This document shows, in pieces, positions 33,329-46,100 of a DNA stretch of 64,000 nucleotides. The notes under the pieces were generated by a model. The model did not search any database, was not told the origin of the DNA, and saw nothing but the letters and a program-made list of their open reading frames with translations. Both the position numbers and the translations under genes were made by a program. The number at the start of each line of letters is the position of its first letter. Position 1 is the stretch's first letter. The stretch covers positions 620,001 through 684,000 of the forward strand of contig CBFFRP010000297.1 in assembly GCA_965644295.1 (NCBI GenBank), in the 5' to 3' direction. The DNA is from Paraphysomonas bandaiensis (taxonomy: Eukaryota > Chrysophyceae).

Positions 33329-35652
33329 CACCCAAGGCCGACAGGAGGAAGGACTGGGAGGACAAAGCAATGACAGGTTATTTCATAGGGTATCCAGCTG
33401 ATCGAAAAGGATACAAGGTGCTAGTGGGGGACACCGTAGTACACTCTGTACATGTATTATTTGATGAATCGGTACCTGAGAGGTCTCAGGATTATTATAG
33501 AGAGCTGGAGGAGGCTCAAGTGGCTATAGATCCCGAGGCTCGTCAACCGGGTGAGTTTGAGTATCTTATCGGAAAGCACCATGAGGATGGTGGTCTGCTA
33601 TACAAGACTAACAGAGTGGTGATAAGGAAGGGACTTATTGTGGGATACCGGTCGTTGGTTACTGGTAACCAGGTTCAAGTGGAGGATAAAACTCCTATTC
33701 ATATTGCTGACATCAAGAAGATGACAGAGGATCTTGCGCAGAGGGTGGTTAGGGCCAGAGTTACTGACAACCGTGACGGCGGTATCAGCGGAGTGGTGCC
33801 ACAGCAGTCGGAAAGTGGGCAGGTGCAGCCCCAGGCTGACTCAGCATTACCTTCGGGGGAAGGGACCCCTGCCGAGAATCATCCGCACGGCAAACGCGCA
33901 AGAACTCCAAGGACGGTAACGAATGTGTCGGTGTTAGGACAAATCCATCATTTGAGTGATGAGAGTGATGTGAGTGACCTTTTACAGGAGGCAGACTCAG
34001 TGTGGATGTCAGCGGAAGAGTCGACAGTGCCTCAGACACATCGTGAGTCCTTGGAGAGTGCCGAGCACAGGGAGTGGAGACGAGCTCGCCGTGTAGAGCG
34101 AGAGGGTTTGGCGAAGCGAGATACCATGGAGGTGACTCGTATACCGGACGGAGTCGTCCCACTGCACTCCAAGTACGTCTATGGAAAGAAGTACGATAAG
34201 GAGGGAGAGGTCCGCCGATATAAGGCTCGTCTTGTAGCAATCGGTTGTGGACAGCAGTCGAGTGGTTGGGCGAACCATTTCGCACCCGTTGTTAAGGGGG
34301 TAACAGTGCGACTGTTAATCGCCATAGCTTTCGTGATGAACATGGTAATTCATCAACTGGATGTGTCTAACGCATTTCTATATGCAGATATAGAGGGGGA
34401 CGTATATATGAAGGCAACTCCGGACTTTCAGCTGCCTGAGGGGTACTGCTTTAAGCTGAAGAAGTCGTTATACGGGCTTCGGAGTTCCCCGCGGTCGTGG
34501 TGGAAAACATTGGATAAATTCATACGATCTATGCATTTTAAACCATGTGTATTAGACCCGTGTTTGTATTATCAGTATAAGGGCGATGAATTGATATTAT
34601 TAACGATATATGTGGATGATATCCTAGTGTTAGGTCGTGATGTCAACATAGTGAAGGATATTAAAGCTCAACTGTGTGCCCGGTTTGATATGAAGGATAT
34701 GGGCGAGATGGAACATTTTCTGAATGTTCGAGTCACAAGAACGCCAGAGTATATTCGTCTTGACCAATCAGTATATGCGGCTAAGATCTTAGAAAAGTTT
34801 GAAAAGTATCTTGGGTCACCGCGAAAGGTACGGAAGAGTCCTCTACCGGCGGAAGCAATGGATTTAGTGGCAAAAGGGGCGCGGCATGAGCATACCGAGG
34901 AGGAACAGCTTATAGTAGATAACTTCCCATATCGGCCGCTGATAGGTGCATTACTATATCTATCGATGAACACGAGGCCGGATATTGCCTATGCAGTGGG
35001 AGTACTGTCTCGGTTCAGTAATAAGGTGAATATTGAAGTATGCAAGCTATTAACACATGTATGGCAATATATTCGTGGTTCTATTGACAAAGGGATTCAA
35101 TATGGGAGTAGACGGTTCGACTTCCATATGTTTACTGACGCGGATTGGGCGGGAGATCAGCTCTCCAGGAAGTCCACGTCGGGGTACGTTGGGTTTGCAG
35201 CGGGAGGGCCTATAGTCTGGCAGTCCAAATTGCAGACGACAGTGGCAACGTCAAGCATGCAGTCTGAGTATCAGTGTATTTACTCGGGTCTCCAAGAAGT
35301 GCTATGGGTTCGGGGGGTGACGGGTGAGATTAAGTTGAGGCTCATCAAACCCACACCATTCTTCATCGACAGTCAGAGTGCCCAGGATTTGGCCGAAAAC
35401 CCAGTGTTTCACAAGAAGTCGAAGCACATTGAGATTAAGTATCACATGGTGAGAGAGCACGTGGATCCCAATCAGTTCAATACGATTAAGTTAGTGCATG
35501 TGCATACATCGCAACAAGCAGCAGATATTTATACAAAGTCATTGGTTGGTTTATCATATATGGATCAGAGAAAGAGAAATCTTGGAGAGAAAGTTAAGAG
35601 TTCCACTGAAGTGATTAATGAGGGACCAAGGGATAAAAGAAGGCGCAAGTAG
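33259..35652 (+). CDS. Copia integrase tail, reverse transcriptase and RNase H frame
   Basis: 797-codon frame in the -1 register relative to the upstream frame. True homology starts at about WLRKWGCKAYVLTPKADR, the integrase C-terminal region common to copia elements. It continues with GYFIGYPADRKGYKVL, then the reverse transcriptase blocks HQLDVSNAFLYADIEGDVYM, KKSLYGLRSSPRSWW and the catalytic TIYVDDILVLG. RNase H follows: FTDADWAGDQLSRKSTSGY, QSEYQCIYSGLQE, KHIEIKYHMVREHV and DIYTKSL. It has no start codon of its own that makes biological sense, so it should be expressed as part of a gag-pol polyprotein. The break at CCAGGGGGAGCG (about 33265-33280) is probably a single-base indel. Confidence 0.95.
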   Translation: MCPRGSVPSLSWLRKWGCKAYVLTPKADRRKDWEDKAMTGYFIGYPADRKGYKVLVGDTVVHSVHVLFDESVPERSQDYYRELEEAQVAIDPEARQPGEFEYLIGKHHEDGGLLYKTNRVVIRKGLIVGYRSLVTGNQVQVEDKTPIHIADIKKMTEDLAQRVVRARVTDNRDGGISGVVPQQSESGQVQPQADSALPSGEGTPAENHPHGKRARTPRTVTNVSVLGQIHHLSDESDVSDLLQEADSVWMSAEESTVPQTHRESLESAEHREWRRARRVEREGLAKRDTMEVTRIPDGVVPLHSKYVYGKKYDKEGEVRRYKARLVAIGCGQQSSGWANHFAPVVKGVTVRLLIAIAFVMNMVIHQLDVSNAFLYADIEGDVYMKATPDFQLPEGYCFKLKKSLYGLRSSPRSWWKTLDKFIRSMHFKPCVLDPCLYYQYKGDELILLTIYVDDILVLGRDVNIVKDIKAQLCARFDMKDMGEMEHFLNVRVTRTPEYIRLDQSVYAAKILEKFEKYLGSPRKVRKSPLPAEAMDLVAKGARHEHTEEEQLIVDNFPYRPLIGALLYLSMNTRPDIAYAVGVLSRFSNKVNIEVCKLLTHVWQYIRGSIDKGIQYGSRRFDFHMFTDADWAGDQLSRKSTSGYVGFAAGGPIVWQSKLQTTVATSSMQSEYQCIYSGLQEVLWVRGVTGEIKLRLIKPTPFFIDSQSAQDLAENPVFHKKSKHIEIKYHMVREHVDPNQFNTIKLVHVHTSQQAADIYTKSLVGLSYMDQRKRNLGEKVKSSTEVINEGPRDKRRRK

Positions 35653-35765
35653 GTACTGAGTTTTTTAGACAGAGGTTTAGACTTAGAGATGAGTCTATTT
35701 TACTGTCAAGAATTTTTTTATCTCAGGCATTCAATAGCTGGGAGGCGTCATAAGTACAACACTCA

Positions 35766-35777
35766 ATTGAGGGGGAG
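35766..35777 (+). other. Polypurine tract
   Basis: TTGAGGGGGAG lies directly upstream of the 3' LTR, the expected plus-strand priming site. Confidence 0.85.
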
Positions 35778-36070
35778 TGTTGAGATCTGAAGATTCTATA
35801 TACTTGCAATTGAGTGCAGTATTATGTGAGATGCAAGGATCGAAAGATATATATGTAATTAGTACATTATATTATGTAGTATGAAACTGAAGTAGAAGTG
35901 GATGACTATACAGGATACGATCACTGAGTGGGTGGTTTGTACACTATAGTAGTAAATGAATGGTGTTGAACACATCGAACACAACTTAGGTTCTTTATCA
36001 TGTAATGTTTATAATTTCATCTTATCAGTTGAGAATAGAAAACCTTAGCAAATAATGTCAACTTCTGTTA
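35778..36070 (+). repeat. 3' LTR of the copia element
   Basis: Reads the same as the 5' LTR over 293 bp. It is followed by the target duplication TAGTC. Confidence 0.95.
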
Positions 36071-36075
36071 TAGTC

Positions 36076-37112
36076 AACTATAAGTGCTATTTACTATTTA
36101 TACATGCTGTCCCAATTAATTGAATTGAGATAAAAATAAATAGTAATTTAATTTATACTAAACTACGTACTTAACTAGTTATACATTAGCTGACAACATA
36201 GCTTGCTCAACTCTTTTTTCATCTCAGAAGCGACAATATATTCATTCGATCCTTTTCCGCCTGGGTAGGTGAGGATTTGTAGCCATCATGATCCTTCACG
36301 ACTGCCTTTTCGAAGTAGCGTTATGAATAATAGCAGCATTGTCGCCCAGATGACGGCATTTCAATTATTACAATTTCAATAGTTGACAATTAATTGATAC
36401 GCGGGTCCTGCTATCTTGTGCCCTCCTCGATCACCACTCAGGCGGAGTATTATTGATTCCGTTTCTTCAAAACTACAATGATAGTCACATTGAAGAGACG
36501 AAGCTGCAATACATGATCTTCTGTATATGGAGAACACTGTCTATCTCAGTATCAGATGATCCATGTCATGTGGATGAGTTACTTGGATAGATACGTGAAG
36601 AGGTGGCTGTCTACAGGCTCCCATACACGTACAGCAGCTACTGTATACTGCTGTATACAGTATGTACACGTAGCCCAGCTATAGATATGCTGATGATACC
36701 ATAAAATACAGGCCGTAGTTCGTAACAAGTACAGTCGAATACAGTTATATTTCGCGTACGTTCCATATAGCCGGGACAGAACTCTACCGGTATATCTACA
36801 TACAGCCGTATACAGCAGTGTATAGCTATAGAACTAGACATACATAGAGAACTATAACTAACTCTCCTCGTCTATACATACATACATACATATCTGTTAA
36901 TAGTAACACATGTAAGTGATCCAAGACAAGTATAGGAGCTTAGTGGATATATAGGAGAGTTATCATAGTTGTCTCTTCGTTGTAACAGCGAAGTGAATCA
37001 TATCAATTGATTTATTTTTATTGTTAACGTAAGTGTTTATGATTCGATGAGAGGAGAGTGTGTACATGCCTTATAACTGACTGGGGGATACATTTACTTG
37101 ATATTCAGTGTT
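36076..37112. other. Intergenic region upstream of the giant gene
   Basis: 36100-36230 resembles 56070-56165 (TGCTGTCCCA, TTAATTGA, CTATACATTAG and AACATAG in the same order), a low-copy repeat. 36640-36810 holds several imperfect palindromes built on TGTATAC and GTATACAG. CATACATA simple sequence lies at 36875-36890. The promoter of the giant gene should be in the last few hundred bases; no element is recognisable. Confidence 0.5.
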
Positions 37113-40100
37113 ATGAAACTTTGCATTATTCATATTGTGGTTGTGTTGCTATTGTGTTCGTGTCGTGTATTGGGCACACAAAGTCCAACAAGCGTCCCTT
37201 CAGGCCAACCTTCATGTTTTCCGTCTGGAGAGCCATCTGGTCAGCCTAGTGGCCAACCAACTAGTGAACCTACCGGCGAGCCTACTACCCGACCATCTGG
37301 ACAACCTACTACTCAACCCACTGGCGAACCGTCAGGTTCGCCATCTATAATCCCTTCTGGTCAGCCGACATCTGTTCCAAGTGGCCAGCCCAGTGGGCTG
37401 CCTTCTGGTCAACCCAGTGGCCAACCTACAGGCCAACCTTCATGCGTTCCAAGTGGCCAACCAACGGGACAGCCCAGTGGTCAACCTACTGGTCAACCAT
37501 CATGTGTTCCAAGTGGGGAGCCCTCTGGTCAACCTACAGGACAACCTACAGGCCAGCCTTCATGTGTTCCAAGTGGCCAACCAACGGGACAGCCCAGTGG
37601 TCAACCTACTGGTCAACCATCATGTGTTCCAAGTGGAGAGCCAACTGGTCAACCTACAGGACAACCTACAGGCCAGCCTTCATGTGTTCCAAGTGGCCAA
37701 CCAACGGGACAGCCCAGTGGTCAACCTACTGGTCAACCATCATGTGTTCCAACTGGGGAGCCATCTGGTCAGCCTACATGCGTTCCAACTGGGGAGCCCT
37801 CTGGTCAACCTACAGGCCAACCTACAGGCCAGCCTACATGCATTCCAACTGGAGAGCCCTCTGGTCAACCTACAGGCCAACCTACGGGCCAGCCTTCATG
37901 TGTTCCAAGTGGAGAGCCATCTGGTCAACCTACAGGACAACCTACAGGCCAGCCTTCATGTGTTCCAAGTGGCCAACCAACGGGACAGCCCAGTGGCCAA
38001 CCTACTGGTCAACCATCATGCGTTCCAAGTGGAGAGCCATCTGGTCAGCCTACATGCGTTCCAACTGGAGAGCCCTCTGGTCAACCTACAGGCCAACCTA
38101 CAGGCCAGCCTACATGCATTCCAACTGGGGAGCCATCTGGTCAACCTACAGGCCAACCTACTGCTCAGCCTACATGCATTCCAAGTGGTCAGCCCTCTGG
38201 TCAACCTACAGGCCAACCTACAGGCCAGCCTACATGCGTTCCAACTGGGGAGCCATCTGGCCAACCCAGTGGCCAACCTACAGGCCAGCCTTCATGCGTT
38301 CCAACTGGAGAGCCATCTGGGCAACCGACAAGTGAACCAACAGGAGAACCGACTGGTAAACCTACTGGGCAACCAACTGGACAACCAACTGGTAAACCTA
38401 CGAGCCAGCCCACAGGCCAACCCACTGGTCAGCCTACCGGACAACCTAGTGGCCAACCAACAATGCAGCCCAGTTCTCAACCGACTGGTCTGCCTACCGG
38501 GCAACCGAGTGGTCAACCTACACGAGAGCCCAGTAGTCAGCCTTCTAGCTCACCGAGTGGTCAACCATCTGTTCAACCATCTGTTCAACCATCTGGTCAA
38601 CCTAGTGGACAACCTACAGTCCAGCCAACAGGGCAACCATCAAGCTTGCCTACTGGTCAACCTACGTCGATTCCCACAAATCAACCTACAGGTCAACCCA
38701 CGGGTCAGCCTACTGCACAGCCCACGAGCCAACCCAGTGGGCAGCCGACAGGTCAACCCACAAGTAACCCATCCAGTGTGCCATCTGGTCAACCTTCTGG
38801 ACAGCCTTCTGGACAGCCTTCTGGACAGCCTACTGGTCAACCCTCGGGTAAACCATCCGCACAGCCTACCAGCGTACCTACTGGAGAGCCCTCAGGGGAG
38901 CCCTCCGGAGAACCTACTAGTGTACCCTCAAGTTCCCCGTCTGGGCAGCCGACATCACAGCCCACAAGTGACCCTTCCGGTCATCCAACAGGCCAACCTA
39001 GTGGTCAGCCGACGGGTCAACCTACAGGTCAGCCGACTGGACAACCATCAATTCAACCTACAAGTCAACCTACTGGGTCTCCAACTGGCCAACCAACTTC
39101 ACAGCCTACTGGCGAGCCGACGGGACAACCAACTGGTCAGCCGTCAGGACAGCCTACGAGTAAACCAACCAATCAACCAACTGGTCAGCCCAGTGGTCAA
39201 CCTACCGCGGTTCCATCGAGTGAACCCACAAGTCAGCCCTCAGGCCACCCTACAAGTCAGCCAACTGGACAACCGACGGGTCAGCCAACAGGGCAGCCTA
39301 CTGGCGAACCGACCAGACAACCAACTTGTGTGCCAACAAGTCAGCCTTCTGGACAGCCATCAAGTCAGCCAACTGGTCGGCCCAGTGGTGAACCTACTGT
39401 AGCACCGTCGAGTGAGCCCACAGGTCAACCCACAGGCCAACCTACAAGCCAACCATCTGGACAGCCCACTGGACAACCGACAAGCCAGCCTACCGGCGAA
39501 CCGAGCAGTCAGCCTAGTGGTCAGCCCAGTGGTGAGCCCACAGGCCAACCTACTGGTGAGCCAACTGCCCAACCGACAAATTGCCCAACTGGGGAACCGT
39601 CTGGCCAACCGTCGAGCCAACCGTCAGGTCAACCCTCGTGTCACCCGACTGGCCAACCAAGTGGTCAGCCCACCGGACAACCTACTGGACAACCTACTGG
39701 ACAACCTTCCGGTGAACCAACATTTGTGCCTACTGGTCAGCCCACTGGGCAGCCAACTGGAGAGCCAACGGGTCAGCCTACAGGTCAGCCGACTCGTGTG
39801 CCGACGGGGCTACCTACTGGACAACCTAGTGGTCAACCTTCTTGCCAGCCTACCGGAAAACCTAGTGGTCAGCCAACAGGGCAACCTACTGGTCAACCGT
39901 CTGGTCAGCCTACTGGACAACCTAGTGGTCAACCTACTGGTCAGCCATCCGGACATCCAACTGGTCAACCCACTGGGCAGCCTACTGGGCAACCTAGTGG
40001 CCATCCTACTGGGCAACCAACCGGCCTGCCTACAGTTGAACCTACTGGCCAACCATCAGGTACTCCTTCTTGTCAGCCTACTGGGCAACCTTCAGGTCAG

Positions 40101-43100
40101 CCCACTGGACAACCGACTGGTGAGCCAAGTGGGCAGCCCACTGGACATCCTACTGGTCAACCTACTGGTCAACCTACAGGGCAACCTACAGGCCAGCCGT
40201 CTGGTCAGCCTACTGGACAGCCAACCGGTCTGCCAACTGGTCAACCTTCAGGACAGCCAACTGGACACCCTTCAGGACAGCCTACTGGACAACCCTCTGG
40301 TAAGCCGTCAGGGCAGCCCACTGGAGAGCCCACTGGGCAACCTACAAGCCAACCAACTGGTCAGCCCACTGGCCAGCCAACGAGTGAACCCACTGGGCAG
40401 CCTACAAATGATCCTAGTGGGCAACCTACAGGGCAACCTACTGGTCAGCCTACTGGCCATCCTACTGGTCAACCTACTGGTGAGCCTACTGGCCAACCAA
40501 GTGGCCAACCCACAGGACAGCCAAGTGGACAGCCTACTGGACAACCCAGTGGTATGCCGACCGGAAAACCAAGTGGCCAACCTAGTGGCGAACCGACTGG
40601 TCAACCCACCAGTCAACCTTCTTGTCAGCCTACAGGTCAGCCTACAGGTCAGCCAACTGGTGAGCCAACTAGCCAACCCACCGGCCAACCAACTGGACAA
40701 CCAAGTGGCGAACCTACTGGTCAGCCCACGGGACAACCTACTGGTCAGCCTAGCGGTGAACCAACTGGTCAGCCTACATGTCAACCTACCGGACAACCCA
40801 CTGGACAACCATCAGGCCAGCCAACTACCCAGCCTAGTGGGCAACCCACTGGACAGCCTACTAGCCTGCCGACTGGTCAGCCCACTGGGGAGCCTACTGG
40901 ACAGCCGTCTGGTCAACCTACCGGGCAGCCAACGGGTGAGCCCACATGTCTCCCTACCGGACAACCAACTGGTGAGCCCTCGGCGCAACCGACGGGTCAG
41001 CCAACTGGACAACCAAGTGCCAAGCCAAGTAGTCTACCAACTGGTCTGCCAACTGGTATGCCCACCAGTCAGCCGTCCGGCCAACCTACAGGGCAGCCGA
41101 CTGGGCAACCTACCGGGCAGCCGTCTGGTCAACCCACTGGGGAGCCTACTAGCCTGCCAACTGGTCAGCCTACTGGACAACCCACTGGTCAACCCTCTGG
41201 TCAACCTACAGGGCAGCCTACTGGACAGCCTACTGGGCAGCCGTCTGGTCAACCCACTGGGGAGCCTACTAGCCTGCCATCTGGTCAGCCTACTGGACAA
41301 CCCACTGGTCAACCCTCTGGTCAACCTACAGGTCAGCCGTCTGGTCAACCCACTGGGGAGCCTACTGGGCAGCCAACTGGTCAGCCTACTGGACAACCTA
41401 CAGGTGAACCTTCAGGTCAGCCTACAGGGCAGCCTACTGGGCAACCTACCGGGCAGCCGTCTGGTCAACCCACTGGGGAGCCTACTAGACGGCCATCAGG
41501 TCAGCCTACTGGACAACCCACTGGACAACCTTCAGGTCAGCCTACAGGGCAGCCGTCTGGTCAACCCACTGGGGAGCCTACTAGCCTACCAACTGGTCAG
41601 CCTACTGGACAACCTACTGGTGAACCTTCAGGTCAGCCTACAGGGCAGCCTACTGGGCAACCTACTGGGCAGCCGTCTGGTCAACCCACTGGGGAGCCTA
41701 CTGGTCAGCCTACTGGACAACCCTCCAGTCAACCTACTGGTCAACCCACTGGACAACCTACAGGTCAGCCGTCAGGTCAACCCACTGGGGAGCCTACTAG
41801 CCTGCCAACTGGTCAGCCCACTGGACAACCTACTGGTGAACCTTCAGGTCAGCCTACAGGTCAGCCTACTGGGCAACCTACTGGGCAGCCGTCTGGTCAA
41901 CCCACTGGGGGGCCTACTAGCCTGCCATCTGGTCAGCCTACTGGACAACCCACTGGTCAACCCTCTGGTCAACCTACAAGTCAGCCGTCTGGTCAACCCA
42001 CTGGGGAGCCTACTAGCCTACCAACTGGTCAGCCCACTGGACAACCTACAGGTGAACCTTCAGGTCAGCCTACAGGGCAGCCTACTGGGAAACCTACTGG
42101 ACAGCCGTCTGGGGAGCCTACTGGTCAACCCACTGGACAACCAACTGGACAACCCTCCAGTCAACCTACTGGTCAACCCACTGGACAACCTACAGGTCAG
42201 CCGTCTGGTCAACCCACTGGGGAGCCTACTGGGCAGCCAACTGGTCAACCCACTGGACAACCTACAGGTGAACCTTCAGGTCAGCCTACAGGGCAGCCTA
42301 CTGGACAGCCTACTGGGCAGCCGTCTGGTCAACCCACTGGGGAGCCTACTAGCCTGCCATCTGGTCAGCCTACTGGACAACCCACAGGACAACCTTCAGG
42401 TCAGCCTACAGGGCAACCTAGTGGTCAACCCACTGGGGAGCCTACTAGCCTACCAACTGGTCAGCCTACTGGACAACCTACTGGTGAACCTTCAGGTCAG
42501 CCTACAGGGCAGCCTACTGGACAGCCTACTGGGCAGCCGTCTGGTCAACCCACTGGGGAGCCTACTAGCCTGCCATCTGGTCAGCCTACTGGACAACCCA
42601 CAGGACAACCTTCAGGTCAGCCTACAGGGCAACCTACTGGTCAACCCACTGGGGAGCCTACTAGCCTACCAACTGGTCAGCCTACTGGACAACCTACTGG
42701 TGAACCTTCAGGTCAGCCTACAGGGCAGCCTACAGGGCAACCTTCTGGGCAGCCGTCTGGTCAACCCACTGGGGAGCCTACTAGCCTGCCAACTGGTCAG
42801 CCTACTGGACAACCCACTGGACAACCTTCAGGTCAGCCTACAGGGCAGCCGTCTTGTCAACCCACTGGGGAGCCTACTAGCCTACCAACTGGTCAGCCCA
42901 CTGGACAACCTACAGGTGAACCTTCAGGTCAGCCTACAGGGCAGCCTACTGGACAGCCTACTGGGCAGCCGTCTGGTCAACCCACTGGGGAGCCTACTAG
43001 CCTGCCAACTGGTCAGCCTACTGGACAACCCACTGGACAACCTTCAGGTCAGCCTACAGGGCAACCTACTGGTCAACCCACTGGGGAGCCTACTAGCCTG

Positions 43101-46100
43101 CCAACTGGTCAGCCTACTGGACAACCTACTGGTGAACCTTCAGGTCAGCCTACAGGGCAGCCGACAGGGCAACCTTCTGGGCAGCCGTCTGGTCAACCCA
43201 CTGGGGAGCCTACTAGCCTGCCAACTGGTCAGCCTACTGGACAACCCACTGGACAACCTTCAGGTCAGCCTACAGGGCAGCCGTCTGGTCAACCAACTGG
43301 GGAGCCTACTAGCCTACCAACTGGTCAGCCCACTGGACAACCTACAGGTGAACCTTCAGGTCAGCCTACAGGGCAGCCTACTGGGCAACCTACTGGGCAG
43401 CCGTCTGGGGAGCCTACTGGTCAACCCACTGGACAACCAACTGGACAACCCACTGGACAACCTACTGGACAACCTTCAGGACAACCTACAGGGCAACCTA
43501 CTGGTCAACCCACTGGGGAGCCTACTGGGCAGCCAACTGGTCAGCCCACTGGACAACCTACTGGTGAACCTTCAGGTCAGCCTACAGGGCAGCCTACAGG
43601 GCAACCTACTGGGCAGCCGTCTGGGGAGCCTACTGGTCAACCCACTGGACAACCAACTGGACAACCCACTGGACAACCTACTGGACAACCCACTGGACAA
43701 CCTACAGGTCAACCAACTGGTCAACCCACTGGGGAGCCTACTGGGCAGCCAACTGGTCAGCCCACTGGACAACCTACAGGTGAACCTTCAGGTCAACCTA
43801 CAGGGCAGCCTACTGGGCAACCTACTGGGCAGCCGTCTGGGGAGCCTACTGGTCAACCCACTGGACAACCAACTGGACAACCCTCCAGTCAACCTACTGG
43901 ACAACCCACTGGACAACCTACAGGTCAACCAACTGGTCAACCCACTGGGGAGCCTACTGGGCAGCCAACTGGTCAGCCCACTGGACAACCTACAGGTGAA
44001 CCTTCAGGTCAACCTACAGGGCAGCCTACTGGGAAACCTACTGGGCAGCCGTCTGGGGAGCCTACTGGTCAACCCACTGGACAACCAACTGGACAACCCA
44101 CTGGACAACCTACTGGACAACCCACTGGACAACCTACAGGTCAACCAACTGGTCAACCCACTGGGGAGCCTACTGGTCAACCCACTGGACAACCAACAGG
44201 CCAACCGTCCAGTCAACCTTCTGGTCAACCGACAGGCCAGCCAACTGGTCAACCCACTGGGGAGCCTACTGGGCAGCCAACTGGTCAGCCCACTGGACAA
44301 CCTACAGGTGAACCTTCAGGTCAGCCTACAGGGCAACCCACAGGCGAACCCACAGGACAACCCTCAGGTGAACCTTCAGGTCAACCCACAGGACAGCCTA
44401 CTGGGCAACCAACTGGTCGGCCTACTGGCCAGCCCACAGGTCAGCCGACTTGTGTTCCTTCTGGTCAACCTTCAGGTCAGCCTACTGGCCAGCCTACTGG
44501 GGAACCGACAGGCCAGCCAACCGGTCAACCAAGTGGCCAGCCTTCGGGACAACCAACAGGTCAGCCCAGTGGTCAGCCTACAGGCCAACCCACTGGGGAG
44601 CCGAGTAGTCAACCATCAGGTCAGCCGAGTGGACAACCCACAGGGGAACCTACTGGGGAACCGACAGGTCAACCAACCGGTCAACCAAGTGGTCAGCCTT
44701 CGGGCCAGCCCACAGGTCAGCCCACTGGACTACCTACTGGTCAGCCTACTGGGGAACCTACAGGTGAACCTACAGGTCAGCCGAGTGGACAACCCACAGG
44801 GGAGCCTACTGGACAGCCAACTAGCCAACCTACAGGTCAGCCGTCTGGACAACCCACAGGTCAGCCCACAGGGCAGCCTACTGGGCAGCCGACTGGGCAA
44901 CCCACTGGGCAGCCTACTGGACAGCCTACTGGGCAACCAACAGGCCAGCCGTCCAGTCAACCTACTGGTCAACCGACAGGCCAGCCAACTGGTCAACCCA
45001 CTGGAGAGCCTACTGGGCAGCCAACTGGTCAGCCCACTGGACAACCTACAGGTGAACCTTCAGGTCAGCCTACAGGGCAACCCACAGGCGAACCCACAGG
45101 ACAACCCTCAGGTGAACCTTCAGGTCAACCCACAGGACAGCCTACTGGGCAACCAACTGGTCAGCCTACTGGCCAGCCCACAGGTCAGCCGACTTGTGTT
45201 CCTTCTGGTCAACCTTCAGGTCAGCCTACTGGCCAGCCTACTGGGGAACCGACAGGCCAGCCAACCGGTCAACCAAGTGGCCAGCCTTCGGGACAACCAA
45301 CAGGTCAGCCCAGTGGTCAGCCTACAGGCCAACCCACTGGGGAGCCGAGTAGTCAACCATCAGGTCAGCCGAGTGGACAACCCACAGGGGAACCTACTGG
45401 GGAACCGACAGGTCAACCAACCGGTCAACCAAGTGGTCAGCCTTCGGGCCAGCCCACAGGTCAGCCCACTGGACAACCCACGGGAGAGCCTTCTGGCCAG
45501 CCTTCGGGACAACCAACTGGTCAGCCCACAGGTCAGCCTACTGGTCAGCCTACTGGGGAACCGAGTAGTCAACCTACAGGTCAGCCGAGTGGACAACCCA
45601 CAGGGGAGCCTACTGGACAGCCAACTAGCCAACCTACAGGTCAGCCGTCTGGACAACCCACAGGTCAACCCACAGGGGAACCTACCGGGCAGCCGACTGG
45701 GCAACCCACTGGGCAGCCTACTGGACAGCCTACTGGGCAACCAACAGGCCAACCTACTGGTCAACCTACAGGTCAGCCAACGGGACAACCCAGCGGGCAG
45801 CCTACAGGACAACCAACGAGCAACCCATCAATATCACACAATCCTACTTCGATGCCGTCTTCTCTTCCCTCATTTATACCGACATCTGTTCCATCTCAGT
45901 CACCATCACTATCGAGCATTTCAAGTTTCAGTGAAGATGTTAGTGGGCTCTTTAATGACCTTTCCGCTTCTTCGTATGAGTGGTATGTTGAATCCTTTTA
46001 CAACGGAAATCAGGTTTTTGGAGGGTGTTCGTCGTGGACTGCATTTAGAAAGACGAGTTTACCCCGTCGTGGCCTTTCTGCCTATCCTGTATGGATCGAC

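Larger units (their letters stand above)
30778..36070 (+). mobile_element. Complete Ty1/copia LTR retrotransposon
   Basis: 5,293 bp: 5' LTR, primer-binding site, gag and pol, polypurine tract, 3' LTR. It is flanked by the 5-bp target duplication TAGTC (30773-30777 and 36071-36075). The two LTRs begin exactly 5,000 bp apart, and I found no difference on reading them side by side, implying a very recent insertion. The pol order (protease, integrase, reverse transcriptase, RNase H) assigns it to Ty1/copia (Pseudoviridae-type). One frame break near 33270-33290 may make this copy non-autonomous. Confidence 0.97.

Noticed and set aside
30778-36070. Whether the copia element might be an endogenous retrovirus
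   Set aside because: The pol order is integrase before reverse transcriptase and there is no envelope-like frame, which is the Ty1/copia layout.
36640-36810. Palindromes built on GTATAC upstream of the giant gene as an operator or origin
   Set aside because: They are imperfect and A/T-biased, and no recognisable arrangement or conserved partner is visible.
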